Part shown: piece by piece, positions 55,002 through 64,000 of the stretch
Layout: every line of letters begins with the position of its first letter
Numbering within the stretch: the stretch's first letter is position 1
Origin: Lichenostomus cassidix
Taxonomy: Eukaryota; Chordata; Aves; Passeriformes; Meliphagidae
Length of the DNA: 64,000 nucleotides
Assembly (NCBI GenBank): GCA_008360975.2
Contig: CM039210.1
Location: 6,078,293 to 6,142,292, forward strand
Direction of reading: 5' to 3'
The notes under the pieces: model-generated
What the model was told of the DNA's origin: nothing
Database searches by the model: none
The model's input: the letters and a program-made list of their open reading frames with translations, nothing else
Program-made: the position numbers and the translations under genes

Positions 55002-55906
55002 TGTCTTGGTTTAAATGACAGGTGTCTGCTAAGAAAGGTAGAAACCTCCCTTAGAATAGAGAGTGTGACCCCCCCTTCCCTCCAAATTATTATAACTTTG
55101 GAATCAAGGGCTTTCAGGCAAAGATATGGGAAAAGGAATAACAGTTCTTTACTAGTATCTATAACGAAGTAAACAAGCAACCACAACAGTAGCAACAACA
55201 AGCAAAACCAGAAAACCCAGTGGCAGATATCCCTGGACTGCCAAGCACTTTCCCATTTGGTGCAGTCACAGTCAAAACCAGCAGGGGCGCTACTGAGCTC
55301 CCAGCCAGGCAGGGGAGGTGCAATGACTCCTGCGCAGCTGCAGGTGGCGATGTGGCGCGAGGTCAGGTCTGTCTCACGTGGGTAATGGCAGGTGGGCTGG
55401 ACGGCAGGACAGCCCACAGCAGGAAGCTCAGAGCAGCGAGCTGGAGCAGCAGGGCTGGCTCACCCGGGCTAACCAGCAAAGGTGGCAGAAACTCAGCAGT
55501 TGTGGCAGAAGCCGCAGTGCGTTCCGACAGGCGGGGGTGGGGACAGCAACAGCCGGGCTCCTATGCAGCAGCTGCGAGCGCAGCCAGGGAGGCGAGCTCT
55601 CCAGGCAGAGAAAAGGGCTGGAATCCCGTGCCCTTTCCCAAGTGAGAGCTCACCCAGCCAGGAACAGAAGGCAGTTCACAGCCAGACAACCCGCAGTCGC
55701 AGCCAAAGGAAGGCAGCAGCTTCCCTCTTCCCCCTCTGGTACCCAGCGAGCAAGTGAAGACCCCAACTGTCAGATTCTATCTCCCCTTACCACACCATGC
55801 CACAGCCTTTGTCTCTTACAAAAGAGTTAATGGTCTTTGAGTAGCTGGTCGTTGTGGTTTCCTAGTAACAGGGACGGAGAAAATTCCACCCCCCCAACCT
55901 TCAACA
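55002..55906 (-). repeat. 3' LTR of provirus D (LTR J)
   Basis: 905 bp. Almost identical to the 5' LTR over the shared part; it keeps about 120 bases (near 55683-55820) that the 5' LTR has lost. Confidence 0.93.
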
Positions 55907-56029
55907 TTATCCACCCTGAATTTTTGCCATTCTAACAAGTTACATTGAACTTAAACTTTTAAACTGTATACATACATGCATTATCCTGATTATATACATT
56001 GAGATGGATACAGGCACAGTGTTATGGGC

Positions 56030-59000
56030 AATTCAACCCCAGCTAAGGTCCCCCTGAGGTATGCATTGTGTCTCTCCATTCTCTTGAATCACCCTCCAGG
56101 TGCACCCTGGTCCCTGAGCAAAGACAATCCCATGGGTGGGTTTGTCTTTGCTTGAGGCAGAATTAATCCAAACAGTTTTTCCCAGCATGCCTCTCATGTG
56201 TACTGCTGGAACCTTATCCCCATCTGCTGTTTGCAGGGGTTCAGATTGGGCGGGGCCAGCTCGGTTGGTGGAGCCTCGGTGTTAACTAGCCAGGTGGCCT
56301 TGGCTAAATGCTGTTCCCACTTTTTGAAAGTCCCCCCGCCTAGAGCCTTCAAGGTGGTTTTTAGCAGGCTGTTGCATTGCTCCACCTTGCCAGCAGCAGG
56401 TGCATGATAAGGAATGTGGTACACCCACTCAGTGCCATGTTCCCTAGCCCAGGTGTTGATGCCTGATGGTTTTTGTCCTTTCTCTTTATACCCTTTTTAT
56501 ACCCTTTTTATACATTTTATACCCTTTCCCATTCCCTGTACCTTAGCACTACAAGTTTATAACCCTTGCACTCTGATATTTAGCCTACTTCGAGGTTCTC
56601 TGGGGAAGGCAAAACATCCCTACTATCTCAGAACTAGAGGCTCCAACCTTGGTCAGAGCCTCCTCTCTGGAATGTGTTTTTGTAAACTAGATTGTAGCCT
56701 CATTTAGGGGGGATAATTAGAATAGGGGGACAATTACTTCATTTGTTAAGTTTCTTATTAAAGGAATTTTAGATAAATATGCTAATTCGTGCGGTCCATA
56801 AAATTGTATACGCATTGTACCTAGTGTGCTTTGTCAGCGTGGTTCCACCTTCGACGAGGGGGCACCTGGGATCCTATTAAAACTAAAGTAATACCCTTTT
56901 TTCCTATACTGCAGTGTCTGTGTCTTATTTTTACCAGCTTTTAAGGCATCAGTGTCTATGAGGTTATTTTTGAAATGAGTCCCGTTGTCTGACTCAATTC
57001 TCTCAGGGGTACCATGCCTCCAAAGGACTTGCCTTTCAAGGCCCAGGATGGTGTTGCAGGCAGTGGCATGAGGCACAGGGTAGGTCTCCAGCTACTCAGT
57101 GGTGGCTCCTACCATTGTGAGCACATAGTGCTTGCCATGGCGGGTTTGAGGCAGTGTGATGTAATCAATCTGCCAGGCCTCACCATACTTGTATTTAGAC
57201 CACCTTCCACCATACCACAGGGGCTTCACCCGCTTGGCTTGCTTGATGGCAGCACACATCTCACAGTTATGGATTACCTGAGAGATACAGTCCATGGTTA
57301 GATCCACCCCTTGGTCTTGTGCCCACTTATAGGTGACATCTCTGCCCTGATGGCCAGAGGCATCATGGGCCCATTGAGCTAAGAACAGCTCTCCCTTGTG
57401 TTGCCAATCCAAATCTATTTGTGACACCTCTATCTTAGCAGCCTTGTCCACCTGTTCATTGTTTCGGTGTTCCTCATTAGCTCAACACTTGGGGACGTAG
57501 GCATCCACACGACGGACCTTCACAGGTAGCTTCTCTATCCAAGTGGCAATGTCTCGCCATTTGTCAGCAGCCCAGATTGGTCTTCCTCTACGCTGCCAGT
57601 TAGCCTTTTTCCACCTTTCCAACCAACTCCACAGGGCATTGGCTACCATCCATGAATCAGTGTACAGGTATAGCTTTGGCCACTTCTCTCTTTCAGCAAT
57701 GTCCAGGGCTAGCTGAATGGATTTAAGTTCGGCAAGTTGGCTCGATCCACCCTCTCCTTCTGTAGCTTCCATGACTTGCCGTGTGGGGCTCCATACAGCT
57801 GCTTTCCATTTTTGATTTGCCCCCACAATACAACAGGAACCATCAGTGAAAAGAGCATAGCTTGTTTCATCTTGTGGCAGTTGGTTTTAGGGTGGAGCTT
57901 CCTCTGCACGTGTCACCTGTTCCTGCTCCTCTTCGTCAATGAGACCAAAGTTTTCACCTTCGGGACAATTTGTAATTATTTTCAAGATCCCAGGGTGATA
58001 TGGGTTTCCAATATGGGCATGCTGTGTAATGAGGGCAATCCATTTACTCCATGTGGCATCGGTGGCGTGGTGGGTAGGGGGAACCTTTGCTTTGAACATC
58101 CACCCCAGCACCAGTAGTCGGGGTGCCAGGAGAAGTTGTGCTTCTGCTCCGATTACCTAAGAGGCGGCTTGGACACCTTCATAGGCTGCCAGGATTTCCT
58201 TCTCGGTGGGAGTGTAGTTGGCTTTGGACCCTCTGTAACTTTGGCTCTAGAATCCGAGTGATCGACCCCGAGTCTCGCCAGGCACCTTCTGCCAAAGGCT
58301 CCAGGACAAGCCATTGTCCCCGGCTGCAGAGTAGAGCACATTCTTCACTTCTGGTCCTGTCCTGACTGGGCCAAGGGCTACTGCATGAGTGATCTCCTGC
58401 TTGATCTGGGTGAAGGCTTGTTGCTGTTCAGGGCCCCAGTGGAAATCATTCTTCTTGCGGGTCACCAGGTAGAGAGGGCTCACAATCTGGCTGTACTCAG
58501 GGATGTGCATCCTCCAGAAACCTATGGCGCCTCGGAAAGCTTGTGTCTCCTTGTTGGTTGGTGGAAACATCACTGTGATCCTGTTGATGACCTCGGTGGG
58601 AATCTGATGCCATCCATCTTGCCACTTCACCCCCAGGAACTGGATCTCTTTGGCAGGACCTTTGACTTTGCTCTTTTTGATGGCGAAACCAGCTTTCAGG
58701 AAAATCTGGATGATTTTCTCTCCTTTCTCAAACACTTCTTCTGCCATGTTCCCCACACAATGATGTCATTGATGAACTGCAGGTGTTCCAGAGCCTCACC
58801 CTTTTCCAGAGCAGCCTGGATCAGTCCATGGCAGATGGTGGGACTGTGCTTCCACCCCTGGGGCAGTGGGTTCCAGGTGTATTGAACACCCCTCCAGGTG
58901 AAAGCAAACTGAGGTCTGCATTCTGCTGCCAGAGGAATGGAGAAAAATGCATTTGCAATGTCAATAGTGGCATATCACTTTGCTGCCTTTGTCTCCAGCT

Positions 59001-59330
59001 CATACTGGAGCTCCAGCACGTCTGGCATGGAAGCACTCAAGTGATGGAGTCACCTCATTCAAGGCACAATAGTCCACAGTCAATCTCCATTCTCTGTCAG
59101 ATTTGCACACAGGCCAGATGGGGCTGTTAAAGGATGAGTGGGCCTTGCTGACCACCCCTTGGCTCTCCAGCTCATGGATCATCTTGTGGATGGGAACCGC
59201 AGCATCTCAATTTGTTCGGTATTGCTGGCAGTGCACTGTTGAGGTGGCAATTGGTACTCGTTGTTCCTCCACCTTCAGTAGTCCAAATGCAGAAGGGTTC
59301 TCTGATAGTCTAGGCAAAGTGCTCAATTGC
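56030..59330 (-). pseudogene. Provirus D pol (RT, RNase H, integrase)
   Basis: Read downwards: the RT start is at 59000-59182 (SFNSPIWPVCKSDREWRLTV). The catalytic box is at 58765-58776 and spells FIND (FINDIIVWG) instead of the usual x-x-D-D. Thumb and connection run 58247-58756. RNase H is at 57482-57910 (YSLFTDG-type start, then LYLYTDSWMVANALW). Integrase is at 57092-57451, with a zinc domain (HDASGH, CEMC) and WQIDYITLPQTRHG, followed by ERIESDNGTHFKN near 57000. LTR F interrupts the core at 56457-56951. YHIPYHAPAAGKVEQ, with the catalytic Glu, then follows at 56370-56424. Several frameshifts and stops (for example around 59040, 58111 and 57480) make it non-functional. It is closely related to the pol at 19757-21526. 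Confidence 0.9.
56457..56951 (+). repeat. Solo LTR, family F, TSD GTGT
   Basis: 495 bp, TGATGCCTGATGG to AAGGCATCA, with GTGT at 56453-56456 and 56952-56955. It is inserted in the integrase gene of provirus D, between the second Asp and the Glu of the DDE set. Confidence 0.95.
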
Positions 59331-59368
59331 CTAATGCCCTCTGCCTTGACAGCGGCTATTCCAAACGC

Positions 59369-59656
59369 TCACCTGAGTCCTTTTGAGTCTTTCAAATAGC
59401 CGTTCCAGAGTAAATCTATGCCCAGAATACACAGGGCCTCTGGACCAGTCATGATGAGATGTTTCTGCCGCTCCTTCCCAGTCAGGCCCACCTCGGCTTC
59501 CACCAGGGTCAACTGCTGTGATCTCCCTGTCACCCCAGCAATAGAAACAGGTTCTGCCCCCACAAGTCCCAATGGCATTAGGGTACACTGCGCACCTGTA
59601 TCAACTAATGCGTCATATTTTTGTGGCTCTGATGTACCAGGCCGTCGGATCCACAC
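59369..59656 (-). pseudogene. Provirus D protease
   Basis: Minus-strand frame with ALVDTGAQCTLMP, the retroviral aspartic-protease active site, and ALCILGIDLL near its C-terminus. These match the two conserved blocks of the enzyme that matures Gag and Pol. It lies between gag and RT in the expected order. A frame change separates it from RT (59331 onwards), and the N-terminal boundary is unclear. The domain itself has no stop. Confidence 0.85.
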
Positions 59657-59710
59657 AGTCCAAAAGACACGGTTTTCCTGTGCCTCTACCTGGCTAGAGG
59701 CAGGGCCCCT

Positions 59711-61593
59711 CTAGCCCTGGTTATCATTCTCTTCCTGGGCATACATTCTAGAGGTCCCTTCAAGGGGATCTGACACGTCATCTTCCCTTCTATTGTACCT
59801 AGCAGGTCGACCACGGGAAGCTGAGGCTACCTTCGCTTTAGCAGAAACCCCTCGGCTAGCATTTTCCTCCTTAACCTGTGCTGCCAGGACAGAAGTGGGC
59901 TTCCCATCCCACCTTCTCATGTCTTCCCCATGGTCATGCAGAAAGAACCACAACTCAGCTTGTTGGGTGTGCCCTCTCTCCCTAGCTGGGGGACATTGGG
60001 CTCTGGTGTTGGGGCCTGTGACTCACTAGTGCCACACTGTTTTTCCTCACCTCCCTCACCTCCTCCTTCCACTCCCTCACCTCCTCCTTCCACTCCCTCA
60101 TCTCCTCTTTCAACTCCTTATCCACAGCAGAAACATGAGCCTGCATCAGGCCATTGATCACACTTGCGTAATATCTGAGCCTGTCAGCTACGGAACCCAC
60201 TGTCTCTCGGTTGTCATCGGTGTTAATTGTTGCAATGAAGGTGGCATATTGGGATGGCCCTAGATTTGCAAGGTTCCACAAGTTTTGCCCGGTGCACCTG
60301 ACCCTGTCAGGATCATTTTCGTGCTGTCCATCCCTCCCAAAAAGCACCTCCAGTACTGCCACTTCTCTCAGCCATTGGATCCCTTCCTCAATGGTCTTCC
60401 AGGGCAGTCTACAGTAGTGCTCCTGCATTCTGTCTTTGTGAACAAACCTCTCTCCTACACTCATTAAAAGCCTCTCCCAGAGAGAAACAGGCCCTGGCTC
60501 CCTCACGAACACCTTGTCAACACCTGGGTCCTGGGCCAAGGATCCCAAATTCCTTGCCTCATTACTATCCAGCTGCACACCTGGGCCCAAAAGGTCCCAA
60601 ACCCGAAGTAACCAGGTTGAGAAAGCCTCACGCCCCCGTTGCACAATGTCATTTCACAGATTATGGATACTGTCGTACAACAGGGACTCAGTGATGATTA
60701 TGGGCTCAGACTCCACTGCTGATTGTGAGGGCCCTGGCTCCCCATCATTGTTAACTGGGTGTACTGATTTGGTTTTATACTTTGTCCGTACCACAGGGGC
60801 AACTGCTGCTGGCTGTGGCTGCTTTTGGGGTTCAGCTGGAACCTGGACGGTTGTAACATCTGTGGATTCTGCTGCTGCACCATCAGAGTCCTCCCCTTTG
60901 GGGCGAGGAGAGGGTTTCCCACCAGCTAGGGAAATGTATTCCTTCAGCATCTGGTGTATCTTGTGTACCTCCTCCACCAGCACTGTCACCCAATCCGGGG
61001 AGTTCGTTTCTGAGGCAGGCTGTTGGACAGGGTCAGGCTGTGGGGCAGGGTCAGGCTCAGGGGTACCCTCAGGGTCTGGAACAGCCTCGGGCTCTGTGGC
61101 AACATCTCTATTCCCTGGGGCAGCTGTTAGAGTGGTTACCCAGGGCAGTCTCACCTTATCCCGGAATGCAAAGTGGAATAGACCTATCAGCAACACCAAC
61201 CACTGTATGGTGTCATTAGCATTTAGAGTATCTGAACCCTTCAAGCACTGGAATGGTAGGCCCAAAGAAATGGGTGAAGGGTTGAGAAAAACTTCCCCTG
61301 GTGGTACCTCCTCACAAAAGGTAGCATTACCAAACACTCCAAAAACATGTACTCACGGTGTTAAAGGCCTGTAACCATGTGCTCGCCGTCCAAAGGACGT
61401 GAAAAATCCATGAATTCCTCACATTATTGGCCCATTGTGCTAACTGGATAACAGCCACAACAGCCTTAGTTATAGGACCCATGTTTAGATAGGGAGCTGC
61501 GAATGGGAAAAATGTGGCCACAAGTATGTGCCAGCCAAACCAAGGTGTGCTAGACAACATGGTGCCACTTAGTGAGGTTTCTATGTTCAGCAC
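59711..61593 (-). pseudogene. Provirus D gag
   Basis: Frames at 61327-61593, 60654-61337, 59982-60644 and 59711-59953 succeed one another on the minus strand. The first is hydrophobic, probably the N-terminus (WHILVATFFPFAAPYLNMG). The second is a Pro/Glu/Asp-rich linker with repeated EPDPAPQPDP-like units. The third looks like an ERVL capsid (FSTWLLRVWDLLGPG, then GQNLWNLANLGPSQYATFIA) and ends in a coiled-coil repeat of MREWKEEVREWKEEVREV. The last is an Arg-rich tail without CCHC knuckles. A stop near 60654 and frame changes near 61330 and 59960 break the gene. No zinc knuckle fits the ERVL group. Confidence 0.8.
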
Positions 61594-61653
61594 ACTGGGT
61601 GGGTCTCCCAGAAACTGTTATTCCCTTTGCACCTTTTTCTCCCAATGCCCTCA

Positions 61654-61672
61654 GGCCACACGTTGGGCGCCA
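61654..61672 (-). promoter_or_regulatory. Primer binding site of provirus D, tRNA-Lys type
   Basis: The minus strand TGGCGCCCAACGTGTGGCC lies five bases after the 5' LTR. It matches the tRNA-Lys(1,2) type site with one substitution near the end. Confidence 0.88.
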
Positions 61673-61677
61673 AGATC

Positions 61678-62461
61678 TGTCTTGGTTTGAAACACAGGTG
61701 TCTGCTAAGAAAGGTAGAAACCTCCCTTAGAATAGAGAGTGTGACCCCCCCTTCCCTCCAAATTATTATAACTTTGGAATCAAGGGCTTTCAGGCAAAGA
61801 TATGGGAAAAGGAATAACAGTTCTTTACTAGTATCTATAACGAAGTAAACAAGCAACCACAACAGTAGCAACAACAAGCAAAACCAGAAAACCCAGTGGC
61901 AGATATCCCTGGACTGCCAAGCACTTTCCCATTTGGTGCAGTCACAGTCAAAACCAGCAGGGGCGCTACTGAGCTCCCAGCCAGGCAGGGGAGGTGCAAT
62001 GACTCCTGCGCAGCTGCAGGTGGCGATGTGGCGCGAGGTCAGGTCTGTCTCACGTGGGTAATGGCAGGTGGGCTGGACGGCAGGACAGCCCACAGCAGGA
62101 AGCTCAGAGCAGCGAGCTGGAGCAGCAGGGCTGGCTCACCCGGGCTAACCAGCAAAGGTGGCAGAAACTCAGCAGTTGTGGCAGAAGCCGCAGTGCGTTC
62201 CGACAGGCGGGGGTGGGGACAGCAACAGCCGGGCTCCTATGCAGCAGCTGCGAGTGCAGCCAGGGAGGCGAGCTCTCCAGGCAGAGAAAAAGGCTGGAAT
62301 CCCGTGCCCTTTCCCAAGTGAGAGCTCACCCAGCCAGGAACAGAAGGCAGTGCACAGCCAGATGAAGCATTAACAAAAGAGTTAATGGTCCTTGAGTACC
62401 TGGTCATTGTGGTTTCCTAGTAACAGGGATGGAGAAAATTCCACCCTTCCAACCTTCAACA
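61678..62461 (-). repeat. 5' LTR of provirus D (LTR J)
   Basis: 784 bp. The plus strand starts TGTCTTGGTTTGAAAC and ends CCAACCTTCAACA. About 120 bases are deleted relative to the 3' LTR, with the break near 62361-62376. GTGGAGTGCA-type U3 differences are few, so the provirus is fairly young. Confidence 0.93.
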
Positions 62462-62466
62462 ACTGG

Positions 62467-62730
62467 GCATGACATTCTATGGTGTGGAGTATCCCTTTAG
62501 TCAGTTTGGGTCACCTGCCTCAGCTATGCTCCCTCCCAGTTTTTTGGGGGTTTTTTTGTGTACCTCCTCACTTGCAGAGCATGTAACAAGAAAAAAAAGT
62601 CCTTGACTCAGGATAAACATGACTAAGCAAAAAACCAAAACATCAGTGGGTTATCAACACCATTCTCATCCCAAATCCAAAACAGCACTGTACCAGCTAC
62701 TGAGGCTGAAACCAGGAAAATCAGTTTCTC
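62467..62730 (-). repeat. LTR K, part 2
   Basis: Continuation of the LTR split by provirus D, from GCATGACATTCTATGG to about CCAGCTACTGAGGCTG. The 3' limit is approximate because it runs into another LTR in the opposite orientation. Confidence 0.75.
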
Positions 62731-62925
62731 TTTGTACACTTTTGTTAGTATTGTTTCTGTTACTGTTTGTATTCTTATCTCATTGCTGTTTCCAGTAAAT
62801 TGTTCTTATCTCAACCTGTGATCTTTGCCTTTTGTGCTTCCAACTTGAGGGGAAGGGGAAGCAAGTGCTGGTGCAGTCTCAGTGGGAGCACTAAATTGGG
62901 GAATACCATTCCTAAACCACCGACA
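62731..62925 (+). repeat. LTR 3' end (K-like), 5' truncated, plus orientation
   Basis: TCCAGTAAATTGTTCTTATCTCAACC marks R of this ERVL LTR type in plus orientation (62790-62815). It ends at ACCACCGACA. It meets LTR K head to head. A primer-site-like sequence and gag follow. Confidence 0.65.
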
Positions 62926-62933
62926 GCCTTAAT

Positions 62934-62951
62934 TGGTGCCTAACATGGCAC
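62934..62951 (+). promoter_or_regulatory. Decayed primer binding site, tRNA-Lys type
   Basis: TGGTGCCTAACATGGCAC differs from the tRNA-Lys site of provirus D mainly where CpG would have decayed (CG to TG or CA). It lies eight bases after the LTR end. Confidence 0.65.
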
Positions 62952-63048
62952 ACAAAGGGTTGAGATAACAACAGATCTGCCCAGAGCGGGTTGGAAACAA
63001 ATTTGATCTAAGTGTTTGCCGTAATTAAGTACGGAGCCACGGGTCACA

Positions 63049-64000
63049 ATGTTGCTTGATCTGTTCATGTGTGTGTGGTACCTAGCCCTATATATATTCC
63101 TGTATGTGCTCCTCGTGGGGATCTGCTCCAGAGCGGGGAGAAGGATCAGGATTGCTTTGTTGCTGTACTGTGGGATATCAATTTATCACATGATAACATC
63201 AAGAGCAATGAGGGTATTTTGGGATGTGTATTCACTGTTGCTCTCCTGCCCTGGCCTATTGTGATAATAGCTGCAAGTTCCCCACACCCCTTTCTTAACG
63301 ACTGTACTTGTCACCTATTGTCCTGCCTTCCCTACTCCACATGGCCCTGGCCACGCCCTCGGGTTTCCCCTATTGGTTCCTGTACTCCTAACTCCGCCCC
63401 TGTACCTCCCCTGTACCCAGAGGTCACTGGGCCTGTGTGCTGTCCCTGCCCCTCTCTGTTTCCCTATAAAACCCCTTACCCTCCGCCATCTTGCTGTCTA
63501 TGCTCCACGTGTGTTTATGCTCCACATGTGGCTGTGCATGTGAGGCCTTCGCCCTCGAGGCATCTCTGCCTCGGGGAGGTCGTTGGCCTCTGCTGCACCA
63601 TGCGAATAAACATCTTCTATGGACACAATGCATAGACCCTCCTCGCCTCCTTTATCACCGCCGGTTGTGGAAGCAGACGAACCAGAGTTAGCCTTATGGC
63701 TCCCCGGCCGGTGAGAGCGCAGTGTCCAGCCCTGGGACAGAGGGTTTGGAGCACTGAGGCGCTGAACTGGGCTGGGTAGAGAAGCTCTAGGGTAAAGTCT
63801 GCTGCAACATCCTCTAAACCGCAACACTGGCCTGGGGTGCTACCTCTGGGAATTCATTAATAATCATACCCAGCCTGTGGGGGGAACAGGGGAGGATGAT
63901 TTTCCCCAGCCTTTCACTCCCTTTTCTTCCTTCAGGCCTGTTATAACAGCTTTTGAGAATTTTGAAATCCCTTTGGATGTTAAGGAAAACGTGTTCTTGT
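63049..64000 (+). pseudogene. ERVL-like gag N-terminal part, split by an LTR
   Basis: ATG 63049 begins a very hydrophobic frame (YLALYIFLYVLLVGI), resembling the hydrophobic Gag N-terminus of provirus D in character. Another frame from 63069 overlaps it. The LTR-like insert at 63303-63828 interrupts it. 63829-64000 continues with a Gag-like stretch (GEDDFPQPFTPFSSFRPVIT, then ENFEIPLDVKENVF) that runs off the window. The 5' leader lies between the primer site and 63049. It is probably a separate ERVL-like provirus whose pol lies beyond the window. Confidence 0.65.
63303..63828 (+). repeat. Solo LTR-like insertion (M)
   Basis: TGTACTTGTCACC to about ACCGCAACA, with CCCTATAAAACCC as TATA box (63464-63476) and GCGAATAAACATC as polyadenylation signal (63601-63613). 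Its layout resembles the element L LTR, with a GC-rich U3 and long R/U5. No clean duplication; the 3' limit is an estimate. Confidence 0.7.

Larger units (their letters stand above)
55002..62461 (-). mobile_element. Provirus D: nearly complete ERVL-like provirus, TSD ACTGG
   Basis: LTRs at 61678-62461 (5') and 55002-55906 (3'), with ACTGG at 54997-55001 and 62462-62466. Between them on the minus strand lie a tRNA-Lys-type primer site, gag, protease and pol (RT, RNase H, integrase), with no env. The 5-bp duplication and env-less layout suit ERVL (class III). It is inserted in LTR K and itself contains LTR F at 56457-56951. Confidence 0.93.

Overview
The window is avian nuclear DNA made almost entirely of nested retroelements. 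CR1 LINE fragments on both strands, including the CR1-type 3' end of repeated ATTCTATGAT-like units near 31660 and 52260, together with many endogenous retrovirus (ERV) LTRs, indicate a bird. Two short stretches of ordinary host sequence carry what look like intact minus-strand exons. One at 52659-52737 reads as the PX-domain exon of sorting nexin 2 (SNX2), and one at 32018-32132 belongs to a gene I cannot name. SNX2 lies in a human chromosome 5 block that I recall as Z-linked in birds. With this ERV density, a W-linked copy is a reasonable inference, but it is not proven.

Layout. 1-6716: class I gag remnant, LTR pieces, CR1 3' end, and a minus-strand gamma-like ERV (pol and env, 'Q') hit by two 'family A' solo LTRs. 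6717-19756: an env-less class II provirus ('A': LTR, tRNA-Trp-like PBS, gag, pro with dUTPase, pol, LTR). Its gag is split by a complete 5.7-kb LTR element without recognisable genes ('H', 8675-14375, TSD CCTC). 19757-22876: plus-strand ERVL-like pol remnant and LTR with two solo LTRs inside. 22877-23818: CR1 and a 500-N gap. 24624-29734: class I ERV ('gamma-plus') RNase H, integrase and env remains, broken by four other LTR-type insertions. 29735-31675: CR1 with an ERVL-type LTR ('J'). 31676-33020: host-like DNA with the unnamed exon. 33021-39812: long minus CR1 carrying an LTR J, a very young provirus ('C', 34457-37914) and an LTR F. 39813-45443: provirus 'B' (alpharetrovirus-like env), whose 5' LTR holds another solo LTR containing a 34-35 bp tandem array. 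45444-52286: plus CR1 interrupted by LTRs N, A, F and E, with a 3-kb gene-less LTR element ('L', TSD GTGACT) inside LTR E. 52287-53971: host-like DNA with the SNX2 exon, then unassigned sequence. 53972-64000: LTR E, then LTR K split by a nearly complete minus-strand ERVL-like provirus ('D', 55002-62461, TSD ACTGG) that itself carries an LTR F, then the 5' part of another plus-strand ERVL-like element.

Target-site duplications give a clear order of insertion: family A, C and L leave 6 bp, J, N and D leave 5 bp, and F and H leave 4 bp. No retroviral gene set here looks fully functional; every coding region has a stop, frameshift, deletion or insertion. The most unusual items are the non-coding LTR elements H and L, the shared AT-rich interior of B and C under unrelated LTRs, the chimeric A provirus with mismatched LTRs, and a host-like fragment inside C.
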